DNA of 64,000 bases from Falsirhodobacter sp. 20TX0035 (GCF_028307215.1 NZ_JAQMHV010000003.1:1-64000); one strand, 5' to 3'; shown: positions 19,442 through 28,511, numbered from the stretch's first letter. Notes: generated by a model from the letters alone, not told the origin. Numbers and translations are program-made.

Positions 19442-20287
19442 GTGAGCCAATCCAGCGACACCTCTGAAAAAGAGGTCGTTCATGACGTGTCCCGCACCGA
19501 AGTGGAGGAGCTGGAGGAAGATCTGCCCTCGGCGGCCGCGGCCGTACACCAGCTGATCCGGGAGGATGGCGAAAAGGAGATGGAGCGCGACATCCGCGCG
19601 CTCCTCTGGTCGGCCATCGCGGGGGGCATCACGCTCAGCACCTCGATGCTGGCCCGCGCCGTGCTGGAGGCGCATCTTCCCGACACGGGCGCCGCCTTCC
19701 TGCTGGAGGCGGCGGGCTACACGATCGGCTTCATCCTTGTCATCGCGGCGGGCCAGCAGCTCTTCACCGAAAACACGGTAACACCGATGCTGCCGCTGAT
19801 GACCTCGCCCACGCGGCGCAACCTGTTCAAGGTGTCACGGCTTTGGACGGTCGTGCTGTTCGGCAACATCCTGGGCGGGCTGCTGTCGGCGGCGGTCTTC
19901 GCCTTTCTTCCGCTGTTCAGCCCGGAGGTGGACACGTCCCTGGCGAAGATCGGCCACCACCTGATGGAAAACTCGGCATGGGAGATGTTCTCGAAGGGGA
20001 TCATGTCGGGCTGGCTGATCGCGACGCTGGTCTGGACGCTTTACAGCTTCGAGAAGTGGACCCTGCCGATGATCTTCCTTGTCACCTACCTGATCGGCAT
20101 CGGCGACTTCCCCCACATCATCGTGGGCGCGATCGAGGTGGCCTATCTGGTCTTCCTTGGCCAGCTGGGCGTGGTTCCGGCGATCTTCCAGTTCGGCATC
20201 CCGACGCTGCTGGGCAACATCGTGGGCGGCACGTTCATCTTCGCGCTGATCAGCCACGCGCAGGTGCGGTCCGAGGTGAAGACCTGA
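19442..20287 (+). CDS. Formate/nitrite transporter (FNT) family channel
   Basis: A 281-residue FNT family protein. About 50 charged N-terminal residues (EVEELEEDLPSAAAAV) precede the membrane part, which has the FNT-like spans (LLWSAIAGGITLSTSMLARAVLE, FTENTVTPMLPL, VLFGNILGGLLSAAV, NSAWEMFSKGIMSGWLI). The long acidic N-terminus resembles YfdC-like members rather than FocA. It may pass small monocarboxylates or nitrite; no formate or nitrite metabolism gene is adjacent. The start is GTG, supported by AAGGAG seven bases upstream. Confidence 0.88.
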   Translation: MSQSSDTSEKEVVHDVSRTEVEELEEDLPSAAAAVHQLIREDGEKEMERDIRALLWSAIAGGITLSTSMLARAVLEAHLPDTGAAFLLEAAGYTIGFILVIAAGQQLFTENTVTPMLPLMTSPTRRNLFKVSRLWTVVLFGNILGGLLSAAVFAFLPLFSPEVDTSLAKIGHHLMENSAWEMFSKGIMSGWLIATLVWTLYSFEKWTLPMIFLVTYLIGIGDFPHIIVGAIEVAYLVFLGQLGVVPAIFQFGIPTLLGNIVGGTFIFALISHAQVRSEVKT

Positions 20288-20297
20288 CCCAGACGCT

Positions 20298-21044
20298 TCA
20301 GCGCCCGCCGAACAGGCGGGCGTATTCCGCTTCGGGCAGACCGTAAGAGGCTCCGGCCTCCGCCTCCAGCCCGGCACGGTCCAGAATGGTGATCTCCCCC
20401 CGCTCGGCCCGGATCAGGCCCTTGCCTTCCAGCAGGTGGGTGGCCACGGTCACCCCCGCGCGCCGGACGCCCAGCATGATCGACAGGAATTCATGCGTCA
20501 GGGCCAGCCGGTCCTCAGCCGTCCGGTCGTGGCACATCAAAAGCCAGCGGGACAGCCGCCGTTCGATGGTGGACTGGCCGTTCGACAGGGCGGTTTGGGT
20601 GATCTGCATCAGCATCGCATGGACGAACAGCAGGAAGTGCTGGCGCAATCCGGGGTGGCGCAGCAGAAGGTCCGCCAATTGGTCCGCCTCCATCCGCAGG
20701 GCGCGGCCCGGGACCTGCACGCTGGCTTCGGCCACGGCGCGGTCGCCGCCGGTCACGATGGACAGGCCGGTCATCCCCTCCCGTCCGAAAAGGCCCGATT
20801 CCAGCCGAAGGTCGCCCTTATCCACCGCCAGCATGGACCCGACGCCGTCCAGCGGGAAGAAGACGTGGCGGGGCCGTTCGTTCGGCACCTCCAGCACCGT
20901 CCGCAGGTCCAGGCGCCCAAGTTCCAGATGGGGTTCGATCACGCCCTGCAGCCGGTCGGGAAGGGTGCGAAGCAGGTTGTTCTGGCCCGAAGGGCCTGGC
21001 AGCCACCGGCTGGCGGCGCTTTCCGTCACGATGTCCGCGCGCAT
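20298..21044 (-). CDS. Crp/Fnr family transcriptional regulator
   Basis: A 248-residue regulator. The N-terminal half is a cyclic-nucleotide-binding-like beta-roll (HVFFPLDGVGSMLAV, ESGLFGREGMTGLS), followed by a long dimer helix and a C-terminal Crp-type winged helix (DRLALTHEFLSIMLGVRRAGVTVATHLLEGKGLI). The cysteines of FNR are absent, so it does not carry an FNR-type iron-sulfur cluster. The Arg/Ser pattern that binds cAMP is not clear either, so the effector is unknown. It is divergent from the DMT exporter, which it may control. Confidence 0.88.
   Translation of the reverse strand: MRADIVTESAASRWLPGPSGQNNLLRTLPDRLQGVIEPHLELGRLDLRTVLEVPNERPRHVFFPLDGVGSMLAVDKGDLRLESGLFGREGMTGLSIVTGGDRAVAEASVQVPGRALRMEADQLADLLLRHPGLRQHFLLFVHAMLMQITQTALSNGQSTIERRLSRWLLMCHDRTAEDRLALTHEFLSIMLGVRRAGVTVATHLLEGKGLIRAERGEITILDRAGLEAEAGASYGLPEAEYARLFGGR
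20302..20322. terminator. Hairpin at convergent FNT/Crp-like gene ends
   Basis: CGCCCGCC and GGCGGGCG form a perfect 8-bp stem around GAACA. It is inside the last codons of the Crp-like gene and 15 bases past the FNT stop, so it could terminate the FNT transcript. Only a weak TATT follows. Confidence 0.4.
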
Positions 21045-21129
21045 GGTCCGCCTCCCTGTGATCACTTGTCCTGTAATATGGGTTGTTCCGCGTCGTATGA
21101 CAGCGTTAGTTGGCGAAAAGGGGACAATC

Positions 21130-21996
21130 ATGCGGATGCCGGCGCAGCAGGCCACAACGCTTACGGTTGTGATGATGATCGGCGTGGCCTTTCTGAACGC
21201 GCTGGACGCCGTGATTGTGCGCCTTCTGGCGGGCGAAGTGCATGCCTTTGTCATCGGTTTCTTCCGCGCGCTGTTCGGGCTGCTGGTCCTGCTGCCCTGG
21301 ATCTGGGGGCGGGTGGATCTGCGCGCCTCCCCCTATCGCTGGCTGCACGGGGTGCGGGCGGCGCTGAAGCTCGCCTCGCTGATCGCACTGTTCGTGGCCT
21401 ATCAGCGCGCGTCCTTGCCGGACGCGACGGCCATCTTCTTCATGCTGCCCTTGTTCGTGATGCTGGGGGCCTGGCTGTTTCTGGACGAACGCATCGGCGG
21501 CCCGCAGATCGTGGCGCTGATCCTCGCGCTGGCGGGAATGGTCATCGTCGTGCGGCCGGGGGGCGCGGGGTTTGATCCGGCGCTGCTGTTCGCGCTGGCG
21601 GCGGCGGCGCTGACCGCTTCGATCCAGCTGATGCTGAAGCGGATGGCGACGCGGGACACGTCGGACCGGCTGGTCGCGTGGAACCTGCTGGCGATGACGG
21701 GGCTGGGACTGGTGCTGGCCCTGACTGTCTGGACGACGCCGACGCCCTGGCAACTGGTGCTTTTGTGCGCGCAGGGCGCGCTGGGCGCCCTGAACCAGAC
21801 GCTGGTGACAAGGGCGCTGAAACTGTCGGATGCCAGCTTCGTGGGCCCGCTGGACTTCCTGCGCCTGCCCGCCGTGGCCCTTTTGGCTTGGGCGCTGTTC
21901 GGAGAGGTCGCGGGCGCCGCCACGTGGATCGGGGCGGGGCTGATCTGCCTCAGCGTGATCCTGGCCACGGGGGCGGTCCGCCGCCGGGGGGCCTGA
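21130..21996 (+). CDS. EamA/DMT family transporter
   Basis: A 288-residue inner-membrane protein with ten predicted spans in two EamA repeats (first: VAFLNALDAVIVRLLAGE...LPLFVMLGAWLFLDERIG; second: LLFALAAAALTASIQLMLKRMA...FLRLPAVALLAWALFGEVAG). DMT carriers export or import small metabolites. The substrate is not deducible. The start has AAGGGG about six bases upstream; an ATG 33 bases further up is possible. It is divergent from the Crp-like gene and 42 bp before the nuclease gene. Confidence 0.88.
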   Translation: MRMPAQQATTLTVVMMIGVAFLNALDAVIVRLLAGEVHAFVIGFFRALFGLLVLLPWIWGRVDLRASPYRWLHGVRAALKLASLIALFVAYQRASLPDATAIFFMLPLFVMLGAWLFLDERIGGPQIVALILALAGMVIVVRPGGAGFDPALLFALAAAALTASIQLMLKRMATRDTSDRLVAWNLLAMTGLGLVLALTVWTTPTPWQLVLLCAQGALGALNQTLVTRALKLSDASFVGPLDFLRLPAVALLAWALFGEVAGAATWIGAGLICLSVILATGAVRRRGA

Positions 21997-22038
21997 AACC
22001 CGCTTGCCGCGCCCGTTCATCTGGGGCAGACCCGGCCC

Positions 22039-22617
22039 ATGGCACGCCGCAAGAAACCCTCCCGCATTCCCGGTCTGCAAGTCTGGCTGATGGCCGCCGC
22101 CCTTGTGCTGGCGGGCTTCATCTTCGGGCGGGACGATCCGCAGATGCGCGACACCTTCTTCGACATGGCGGGACGGCTTCTGAAGGACGAACCGGCAACA
22201 CCCTGTGAAACGGTGGCCGGCGGCGCGCGCATCATCGACGGCGACACCCTGGATCTGGACGGCAAGCGTATCCGCCTTTACGGCATCGACGCGCCGGAAC
22301 GGGCGCAGACCTGCACGCGCGGCGGGCGGAACTGGAACTGCGGGACCGAGGCGACGGCCGCGCTGGTGCAGGCCATAGGCGACCAGCGCCTGACCTGCGA
22401 AAAGCGCGACATCGATCGCTACGACCGGATCGTCGCCGTCTGCCATGCAGGGCAGGTCAACCTGAACACTTGGATGGTGCGCAACGGCTGGGCGCTGGCC
22501 TACCGCCAGTATGGGGGCGAGATCTACGGCGCGAACGAGGCGGCGGCCAAGCGCGATCGCGCCGGCGTTTGGTCAGGACAGTTCGAAAATCCGTGGGACT
22601 GGCGCCGGTCGCACTAG
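22039..22617 (+). CDS. Membrane-anchored thermonuclease family protein
   Basis: A 192-residue staphylococcal-nuclease-like protein. One N-terminal span (VWLMAAALVLAGFIFG) anchors or exports it. The OB-fold nuclease domain starts at about 60. Metal and catalytic positions seem present: D67 and D69 (IIDGDT), R79, D84 and E87 (RLYGIDAPE), and a later Arg in DRYDRIVAVC. It would cut DNA or RNA in the periplasm or at the cell surface. Its last bases overlap the stop of the convergent opgC-like gene. Confidence 0.88.
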   Translation: MARRKKPSRIPGLQVWLMAAALVLAGFIFGRDDPQMRDTFFDMAGRLLKDEPATPCETVAGGARIIDGDTLDLDGKRIRLYGIDAPERAQTCTRGGRNWNCGTEATAALVQAIGDQRLTCEKRDIDRYDRIVAVCHAGQVNLNTWMVRNGWALAYRQYGGEIYGANEAAAKRDRAGVWSGQFENPWDWRRSH

Positions 22618-23792
22618 GGGCGGGCGGTCACCAGCGGCCGCGGCGCCCTCTGTTCGGCGATCAGCGCCGGCACGAACAGAAGCGCGAACAGGACCACGAT
22701 CGCGTAGTTGCTGGGCGAGCCTTCCAGCGGCACCACCGCACGGTCCAGATAATGCAGCGTGTAGATCAGAAGCACGTGCCAGACATAGGTCAGCAGCGAA
22801 TGCCGCCCCAGGCAGACGATGGGCCGCAGCGCCACCAGCTTCTGCAAGAGGCCGGCGGCGATGTTCAGGGCGGGGGACCGCATCTCGCCCCCGCGGGCCA
22901 GCAGCCAGCCGATCAGCCACGCGGCGGCGATGAAGTTCAGAAGGTAGACGGGCCCGAAATCGGCCCGCTTTTCCATCATCACGAAGGAACTGATGGTGTC
23001 GCCGTCCAGCCAGCCATTGGCCGTGGCGATGCGCAGGGGGGCGAAGAACAGAAGAACCGCCACCGCCGCCACGGCCCAAGCCCGGTCCTTCGGAAAGATC
23101 CGGTCGGTGGTGATGTCGCCGCGCACCCACAACGCGCCCAAGATCACGCCCGACATGAACAGAAGCTGCCAGCCCATCGGGTCGAAGGCCATGCGCAGGC
23201 CCTGACCGTCGCTGGTGGCAAAGACGCGGTTGACCGCGCGCGACACCGGCAGCATCAGGCCCAGCTGCGACACCATCCACCAGATCGCCGTGATGGCCGC
23301 AGCGACCGGCCACCACCCCTTGCGGATCAGGACCAGAAGGGCGGGCGCGGCCAGCAGGTACAGGATGTATTGCGGCAGGATGTCCAGGAAGGTCGGCTGG
23401 AAGGCCAGCGTCAGGATGGCCGCCACCCGCGTCGGATCGTGCAGGCCCGTGGTGCCCAGCCAGTTGCGGAACGCCTCCAGCCCGAAGGGCAGGACGTCGC
23501 GGCAGATCATCAGCGCAAGGGTCAGGGACACGGTGGTGACCCACAGGATCATCGCCCGGCGGGCCGAGGACCGCCACACGAAGGGCAGGCCCCGCGTCTC
23601 TAGCCGCCGGAACTGCACCATCCCGAACAGCAGGCCCGAGATGAAGATGAAGCCCTGCGCGCTTTCCACGAACATCACGTGACGGAAGTGGATCTTCGAC
23701 ACCCAATGCTCCTGACGAAGCACCAGATGGCTAAGGGTCATCGTGATCAGGAACCAGCCGCGCAGGCCGTCGAGAGAGGATATCCGCGACAT
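22614..23792 (-). CDS. opgC: OpgC domain membrane protein
   Basis: A 392-residue multi-span inner-membrane protein opening RISSLDGLRGWFLITMTLSHLVL, the signature start of OpgC/acyltransferase-3-like proteins. OpgC adds succinyl groups to osmoregulated periplasmic glucans, as characterised in Rhodobacter sphaeroides. About ten hydrophobic segments are visible, and GRHSLLTYVWHVLLIY near the C-terminus fits the family. The opgG/opgH genes are not nearby. The symbol rests on family membership only. Confidence 0.85.
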   Translation of the reverse strand: MSRISSLDGLRGWFLITMTLSHLVLRQEHWVSKIHFRHVMFVESAQGFIFISGLLFGMVQFRRLETRGLPFVWRSSARRAMILWVTTVSLTLALMICRDVLPFGLEAFRNWLGTTGLHDPTRVAAILTLAFQPTFLDILPQYILYLLAAPALLVLIRKGWWPVAAAITAIWWMVSQLGLMLPVSRAVNRVFATSDGQGLRMAFDPMGWQLLFMSGVILGALWVRGDITTDRIFPKDRAWAVAAVAVLLFFAPLRIATANGWLDGDTISSFVMMEKRADFGPVYLLNFIAAAWLIGWLLARGGEMRSPALNIAAGLLQKLVALRPIVCLGRHSLLTYVWHVLLIYTLHYLDRAVVPLEGSPSNYAIVVLFALLFVPALIAEQRAPRPLVTARP

Positions 23793-23844
23793 GCCCGCTT
23801 CCTACGGCGCGGAACCGCGACCGTCGAGGGGGAATGTAACAGTT

Positions 23845-24126
23845 TTATTCCGGCTCTTGCGTGCTTTCGGCGCGCGCAAGGCTCATGACGCGGGAGGTTT
23901 CCTCGGCAATGGCAAGGCCGGTGGCCACGCCGTCGGTCGGAACCGCGCCCGGATCCTCCTGCCCGTCGCGCAGGACCGACCGGTCGTCTAGACGTTCGGC
24001 CAGTTCGGGGTGGTCCGTCAGCGCCGCGGCCACAAGCTGGGCGAGGATCTTCCGGTGCGCGATGATCATGCCTTCCAGCCGATCCACGCGGTCTTCCGAA
24101 CTGCTGTCGTGAGTTTCAATCGCCAC
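23845..24126 (-). CDS. Small acidic hypothetical protein (93 aa)
   Basis: The product is hydrophilic and rather acidic, helical at the start (DRVDRLEGMIIAHRKILAQLVAAALTDHPELAERLDD) and probably disordered after residue 45. I recognise no domain. It starts with GTG and has AAGGA about nine bases upstream. It lies between terC and opgC on the same strand. GC-biased codon positions make it a credible gene, but no role can be proposed. Confidence 0.55.
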   Translation of the reverse strand: MAIETHDSSSEDRVDRLEGMIIAHRKILAQLVAAALTDHPELAERLDDRSVLRDGQEDPGAVPTDGVATGLAIAEETSRVMSLARAESTQEPE

Positions 24127-24200
24127 GGGGCGGGTCCTTTCCGGCTGGCACTGTGGGGCGTTAACCGCCCGGCGCGTGTTCCAGTTCCGGCGAAAGGGTG

Positions 24201-24227
24201 GGGCGGCGCCGAAGGCCGGCGCCGCCC
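24201..24227 (-). terminator. GC-rich hairpin after terC
   Basis: GGGCGGCGCCG and CGGCGCCGCCC form a perfect 11-bp stem with a five-base loop, directly after the terC stop. On the minus strand it is followed by CCACCCTTTCG, with only three T's. Confidence 0.6.
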
Positions 24228-24233
24228 AAGGGA

Positions 24234-24920
24234 TCAGTGGCCGAAGCAGAGCGCGGCGGGAAGGTAACCCGCGCAGGCCACCTGTTCGCCGCCCTCGTAG
24301 ATCATGCGCAGGGCCACGAACAGGATCACCACAAGGCCGATCCAGGCGATGAAGCGGTACTTGTGCAGCAGGCGGGCGACCAGCGTGGCCGCGGCCCCCA
24401 TCAGCACGACCGAGATGAGGAGGCCGATGACCAGCACTTCCACATGGTCGCGCGCGGCACCGGCCACGGCCAGCACGTTGTCCAGCGACATCGACACGTC
24501 GGCGATGATGATCTGGACCATCGCCTGCCAGAAGGTCTTCTTCGGGCCGCGGGCTGCCTTCTCGATGGCCTCGGCCTCCGATTCAGAGCCGCTCTCGCGG
24601 ATCTCGCGGTACATCTTCCAGCAGACCCACAGCAGCAGCAGGCCGCCGGCCAGGGTCAGGCCGACGATGGCCAGAAGCTGGACCGCGACCAGCGCGAATA
24701 GGATGCGCAGAACGACGGCACCCGCGATGCCCCAGAAGATGACGCGCTTGCGGATTTCGGGGTCGACGCCTGCGGCCGCCATGCCGACGACGACGGCGTT
24801 GTCGCCCGCCAGAACCACGTCGATGAAAAGCACCTGCATCAACGCGTAGAATTCGGTGGTCAGGAAGGATTCAGTCAATGCCAGCACCCATGGGATCAGG
24901 ACGGTGAGAAATTTCCCCAC
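24234..24920 (-). CDS. TerC family integral membrane protein
   Basis: A 228-residue protein with about seven spans. It carries the TerC hallmark acidic motifs in membrane helices: FIDVVLAGDNAVVVGMAA (about 33-50) and IIADVSMSLDNVLAVAGAA (second repeat). TerC/Alx family members handle metal ions, often manganese, sometimes with secretion of exoenzymes. No tellurite genes accompany it. The GTG start gives the N-terminus used; an internal ATG at MQVLFIDVV would remove about 28 residues. A strong hairpin follows the gene. Confidence 0.85.
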   Translation of the reverse strand: MGKFLTVLIPWVLALTESFLTTEFYALMQVLFIDVVLAGDNAVVVGMAAAGVDPEIRKRVIFWGIAGAVVLRILFALVAVQLLAIVGLTLAGGLLLLWVCWKMYREIRESGSESEAEAIEKAARGPKKTFWQAMVQIIIADVSMSLDNVLAVAGAARDHVEVLVIGLLISVVLMGAAATLVARLLHKYRFIAWIGLVVILFVALRMIYEGGEQVACAGYLPAALCFGH

Positions 24921-24981
24921 TCATCTCGCGATTCTCACGAAGTGTCGACAAAGAAGTGACCGATCGTCGCACCTTTGGCGG

Positions 24982-25188
24982 TCAGCGCCAGAAGGGACGG
25001 GCGGTTTCCTCCTGCGCCGTGTGCGCGTCAAGGCCCACATCGTCCAGCAAATGCGGGTCCAGACGGGCCAGATGGCGGCGCGTGGTGCGGCGCAGTTCCC
25101 AGCCCAGAACGGCGTGGGCCAGACGGAAAGCAACCCGTGCCAGCGGCGGCAAAGGCGTCGCGGGGGAGAGCAGGGAGGTCGCCGTCAT
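24982..25188 (-). CDS. DUF1127 family small protein
   Basis: A 68-residue protein ending with a DUF1127-like motif: RRHLARLDPHLLDDVGLDAHTAQEE. Arg-rich DUF1127 proteins in alphaproteobacteria have been linked to RNA turnover and phosphate or stress responses, but the role of this one is unknown. The N-terminus is hydrophobic (ATSLLSPATPLPPLARVAFRLAHAVL). It is divergent from the MocR-type regulator gene, sharing an 84-bp AT-rich control region. Confidence 0.8.
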   Translation of the reverse strand: MTATSLLSPATPLPPLARVAFRLAHAVLGWELRRTTRRHLARLDPHLLDDVGLDAHTAQEETARPFWR

Positions 25189-25272
25189 GATCACACCTTG
25201 TGTTGATACAATATAGGGGTTAAAGCTCCTCAAGATATAGATTGTCTAATTATCGGCGGCGAGAAGTTTATT

Positions 25273-26673
25273 GTGACTGATACAAACTGGCGTCCGGACC
25301 TGACACAATACCCGGGCCCGAAATATCTTGCCTTGTCACGGGCGCTGCGGGACGCGGTGCGGGACGGGGTGCTGACGGCGGGCGCGCAGCTTCCCACGGT
25401 GCGCGATCTGGCGTGGAAGCTGGAGATCACGCCCGGCACCGTCTCGCGCGCCTATCAACTGGCGACGCAGGAAGGCCTGCTGGCCGCCACCGTGGGCCGG
25501 GGCACCTTCGTGGCCGCGACGACGCCGCAGCTGGGCCCGACGCAACCCTTGTTCGTGGAAAGCGCCCTGATCGCGCAGGGCGTCGTCGACCTGCGGTCGC
25601 CCTCTCTGCCGCATCTGGGGCAGGCGGGGGCGATCCGCGCGGCGTTCCACGCCCTCGCCGACCGGATCGAGGATGACTATGTCGACTATCCCACGCAGGT
25701 GGCCGAAACCGATCTACGGCAGGCCGTCGTCCAGTGGGTGGCCGACCGCCGCATGGGTCCGGTGGAGGAGGAGGACGTCGCCCTGACCCATGGCGGGCAG
25801 GCGGCCATCAACCTGATCATGAACTGCTGCCTGCGCGGCGACCGTCCGGTGGTTCTGGCCGAGGATCTGGCCTATCCCGGCTTCCGCCACGCCGCCCGCC
25901 TGTCGCGCGCCGAAACCGTGGGGGTGGAACTGGACCAGCACGGCTTGCGCCCTGACGCGCTGGAGGCCGCCTGCCGCCGCCACAAGGCGCAGATCCTCTG
26001 CGTCACGACCGAGGCGCAGAACCCCACTGCCGCCCGGATGCCCGAACACCGCCGGTCGGAAATCGCGCTGATCGCCCGCGCCTACGATCTTCAGGTGATC
26101 GAGGACGATTGCTACTCGGTGTCGGAAAGCGCCTATCCGATGATCCGGGCGCATGTGCCCGAACGGACGTGGTATGTCGGAAGCTGGTCGAAATCTGTGT
26201 CGGCCGCGCTGCGGTTCGGCTACGTGATCTGCCCGCGCGGCATGGGCACGGCGGGACGGATGACGGCGCAGCATGTCAGCTTCGCCATGCCGCGCCCCAT
26301 CAGCGAACTGGCGCTGGAGCTGTTGCAGAACGGCACCGCCCACACCCTGCGCCAGCGCAGCCAGGCCGAATTCGCCGAGCGTCTGGACCTGATGGTGCGC
26401 GCACTGGACGGGCAGGACATCGCGTGGCAGCCGGGCCTTCCCTTTGTCTGGCTGCGGCTGCCCGCCGGATGGCGCGCCTCCACCTTCGCACGCATGGCGC
26501 AGGCGGCGGGCATCCTCGTCCGTTCGGCCGACGAATACGCGCTGGTGCACGGCCACGCCCCGAACGCCGTGCGGCTTGCCGTGGCCGGAGCCGTCCCGCG
26601 CGAGCGGTTCGAGCAGGCGATGCACCAGATCCGCGACCTTCTGCTGAGCCCGCCGGCGGAGCTTATCGTTTGA
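25273..26673 (+). CDS. MocR-type regulator (GntR HTH fused to aminotransferase domain)
   Basis: A 466-residue fusion. A GntR winged helix (about 15-80: LPTVRDLAWKLEITPGTVSRAYQLATQEGLLAATVGRGTF) is linked to a fold-type I PLP aminotransferase-like domain. The PLP lysine is K307 in GSWSKSVSAALRFGY, and the Asp of VIEDDCYS is present, so PLP binding is likely. MocR regulators sense PLP or amino compounds. The start is GTG. Neighbours are a divergent DUF1127 gene and a downstream polyamine-type transporter; either could be a target. Confidence 0.9.
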   Translation: MTDTNWRPDLTQYPGPKYLALSRALRDAVRDGVLTAGAQLPTVRDLAWKLEITPGTVSRAYQLATQEGLLAATVGRGTFVAATTPQLGPTQPLFVESALIAQGVVDLRSPSLPHLGQAGAIRAAFHALADRIEDDYVDYPTQVAETDLRQAVVQWVADRRMGPVEEEDVALTHGGQAAINLIMNCCLRGDRPVVLAEDLAYPGFRHAARLSRAETVGVELDQHGLRPDALEAACRRHKAQILCVTTEAQNPTAARMPEHRRSEIALIARAYDLQVIEDDCYSVSESAYPMIRAHVPERTWYVGSWSKSVSAALRFGYVICPRGMGTAGRMTAQHVSFAMPRPISELALELLQNGTAHTLRQRSQAEFAERLDLMVRALDGQDIAWQPGLPFVWLRLPAGWRASTFARMAQAAGILVRSADEYALVHGHAPNAVRLAVAGAVPRERFEQAMHQIRDLLLSPPAELIV

Positions 26674-26738
26674 CCTCTGCGTGAACCTGACCCGTTAAGC
26701 GACGGAAAGCGCATGGAATTTCCCACTGTGACCCTGAT

Positions 26739-26751
26739 GTGAAAATATCAC
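26739..26751. promoter_or_regulatory. Palindrome upstream of polyamine-type transporter
   Basis: GTGA-AAATA-TCAC is a perfect 4-bp inverted repeat around an AT-rich centre, 79 bp before the first permease gene in otherwise GC-rich DNA. It could be an operator for the transporter, or chance. The MocR protein encoded upstream is a candidate ligand. Confidence 0.3.
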
Positions 26752-26829
26752 GTCCGGCCGAAAATGCGCTTGTCGCCGCCGCGCCCGCTGTGCAGAGTCG
26801 GGCGGACAGACGAACGGACAGGGGAATCC

Positions 26830-27708
26830 ATGGCACGACGCGCCCAAGGCGCCGAGGCGGAGGCGAAAGGCGGCCTCCTCCTCATCGCACCGCCTGCGAT
26901 CTATGCGCTTTTGCTGCTGCTGGCGCCGCTGCTGCTTCTGGTCGTCTACAGCTTCCTGACCGACGGCTATCTGGAGATCGTGCGCGACTTCACCTTCGCC
27001 AACTATCACGAGGCGTGGACCAATCCGCTTTATCGTGGGGTGATGCTGCGGTCGCTGATCGTGTCGCTTCTGGTCACGGTGGCCACGGTGCTGCTGGCCT
27101 TTCCCGTGGCTTATTTCGTCAGCTTCCACGTGGAACCCAGCCGCAAGTCCACCTGGCTGTTCCTGATCACCATCCCGTTCTGGACCAGCTACCTGATCCG
27201 GGTGTTCCTGTGGAAGGTGATCCTCGGCTACAACGGGGTGCTGAACGCGGGTCTGATGAAGTTCGGCCTCATCTCGGAACCGCTGACCTTCCTTCTCTAC
27301 AACACGAACTCGGTCGTGATCACGCTGGCGCACGCCTATGCGCCCTTCGCGATCCTGCCGATCTTCGTGGCGCTGGAAAAGATCGACCGCTCGCTTCTGG
27401 AAGCGTCGCAGGATCTGGGTGAATCCCGGATCGTGACCTTCGGGCGCGTGACGCTGCCTTTGGCAATGCCGGGTGTGGTGGCGGCGGTGCTGATCGTGTT
27501 CATCCCGACCATCGGCGACTACGTCACCCCGCAACTGGTCGGCGGGCCCGAGGGGCGGATGGTTGCGAACCTGATCCAGCTGCAATACCTGCGGCTCGAC
27601 AACTATCCGCTGGGCTCGGCGCTGGCCATTTCCGCCATGGGCATCGTGGCGGTGATCAGCGCCATCTTCCTGCTGTTCACGCGCCGCTATCTGAAAGGGA
27701 CGAAATGA
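26830..27708 (+). CDS. Polyamine-type ABC transporter permease (PotB-like)
   Basis: A 292-residue permease of the spermidine/putrescine type with six spans. The first is LLLIAPPAIYALLLLLAPLLLLVVYSFL. The EAA loop is SLLEASQDLGESRIVTFGRVTLPLAMPGVV. PSRKSTWLFLITIPFWTSYLIRVFLW is characteristic of the PotB branch. AGGGGA precedes the ATG. It is the first gene of a three-gene operon and ends four bases into potC (ATGA). No binding protein gene accompanies it. Confidence 0.9.
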   Translation: MARRAQGAEAEAKGGLLLIAPPAIYALLLLLAPLLLLVVYSFLTDGYLEIVRDFTFANYHEAWTNPLYRGVMLRSLIVSLLVTVATVLLAFPVAYFVSFHVEPSRKSTWLFLITIPFWTSYLIRVFLWKVILGYNGVLNAGLMKFGLISEPLTFLLYNTNSVVITLAHAYAPFAILPIFVALEKIDRSLLEASQDLGESRIVTFGRVTLPLAMPGVVAAVLIVFIPTIGDYVTPQLVGGPEGRMVANLIQLQYLRLDNYPLGSALAISAMGIVAVISAIFLLFTRRYLKGTK

Positions 27709-28511
27709 AGGGGGGCGTCTTCCGCATCTACACGATCGGCTATCTGCTGTTCCTGTACGCGCCGGTGGTGCTGCTGCCGATCTTCGCCTTCAACGACGGC
27801 ACGGTCATCGCCTTCCCCCTGCAGGGCTTCACCACCCGCTGGTTCACCCAGATGTGGAGCGAGCCGGGCCTGTGGCCGGCCCTGAAAAACTCGCTGATCA
27901 TCGCGGTGTCCACGGCCATTTTGTCCACCGTGCTGGGCGTGCTGGCGGCCCGCGCGTCCACCCGCTACCGCTTCCCGGGCAAGGCGCCGGTGATGGGGCT
28001 GATCATGCTGCCGCTGGTCCTGCCCGAGATCATCGTGGCCGTGTCGCTTCTGGTGGTGCTTCTCGGCATCGGGATCCCGCTGTCGATCTTCACCGTCATT
28101 CTGGGCCATGTGCTGATGACGACGCCCTTTGCTATCGCGATCCTGACCTCGGCGTTCCAGGGCCTTGACCGGTCGCTGGAAGAAGCCGCCTACGACCTTG
28201 GCGAAACGCCGGTCAGCGCCTTCCGGCTGGTGATCCTGCCTTTGGTGATGCCGGGGATCATCTCATCCATGCTGATCTCGTTCACGCTGTCATTGGACGA
28301 ATTCATCATCGCCTTCTTCCTTGGCGGCACGCAGGTGACGCTGCCCGTCTACATCTTCTCGCAGTTCCGCTTCCCGGCCTCGGTCCCCGTGATCATGGCC
28401 CTGGGCACGATCCTTGTCGCCCTTTCGGTGCTGCTTCTGACCGTTGCTGAATATTACCGCCGTCGCGGCATCGCGAAATCCGGCGGCAAGGATACCGGAG
28501 GCTTCCTGTGA
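27705..28511 (+). CDS. Polyamine-type ABC transporter permease (PotC-like)
   Basis: A 268-residue second permease with the PotC opening (YTIGYLLFLYAPVVLLPIFAFNDG). It has the motif SLEEAAYDLGETPVSAFRLVILPLVMPGIISS, which contacts the ATPase, and the late SLDEFIIAFFLGG typical of PotC. Its start overlaps the PotB-like stop, and its stop overlaps the ATPase start (GTGA). Together the two permeases form the membrane channel. Confidence 0.9.
   Translation: MKGGVFRIYTIGYLLFLYAPVVLLPIFAFNDGTVIAFPLQGFTTRWFTQMWSEPGLWPALKNSLIIAVSTAILSTVLGVLAARASTRYRFPGKAPVMGLIMLPLVLPEIIVAVSLLVVLLGIGIPLSIFTVILGHVLMTTPFAIAILTSAFQGLDRSLEEAAYDLGETPVSAFRLVILPLVMPGIISSMLISFTLSLDEFIIAFFLGGTQVTLPVYIFSQFRFPASVPVIMALGTILVALSVLLLTVAEYYRRRGIAKSGGKDTGGFL

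Noticed and set aside
24234-24920. Tellurite resistance operon
   Set aside because: Only a TerC-family protein is present. TerC homologues are widespread without other ter genes and mostly handle metal ions.
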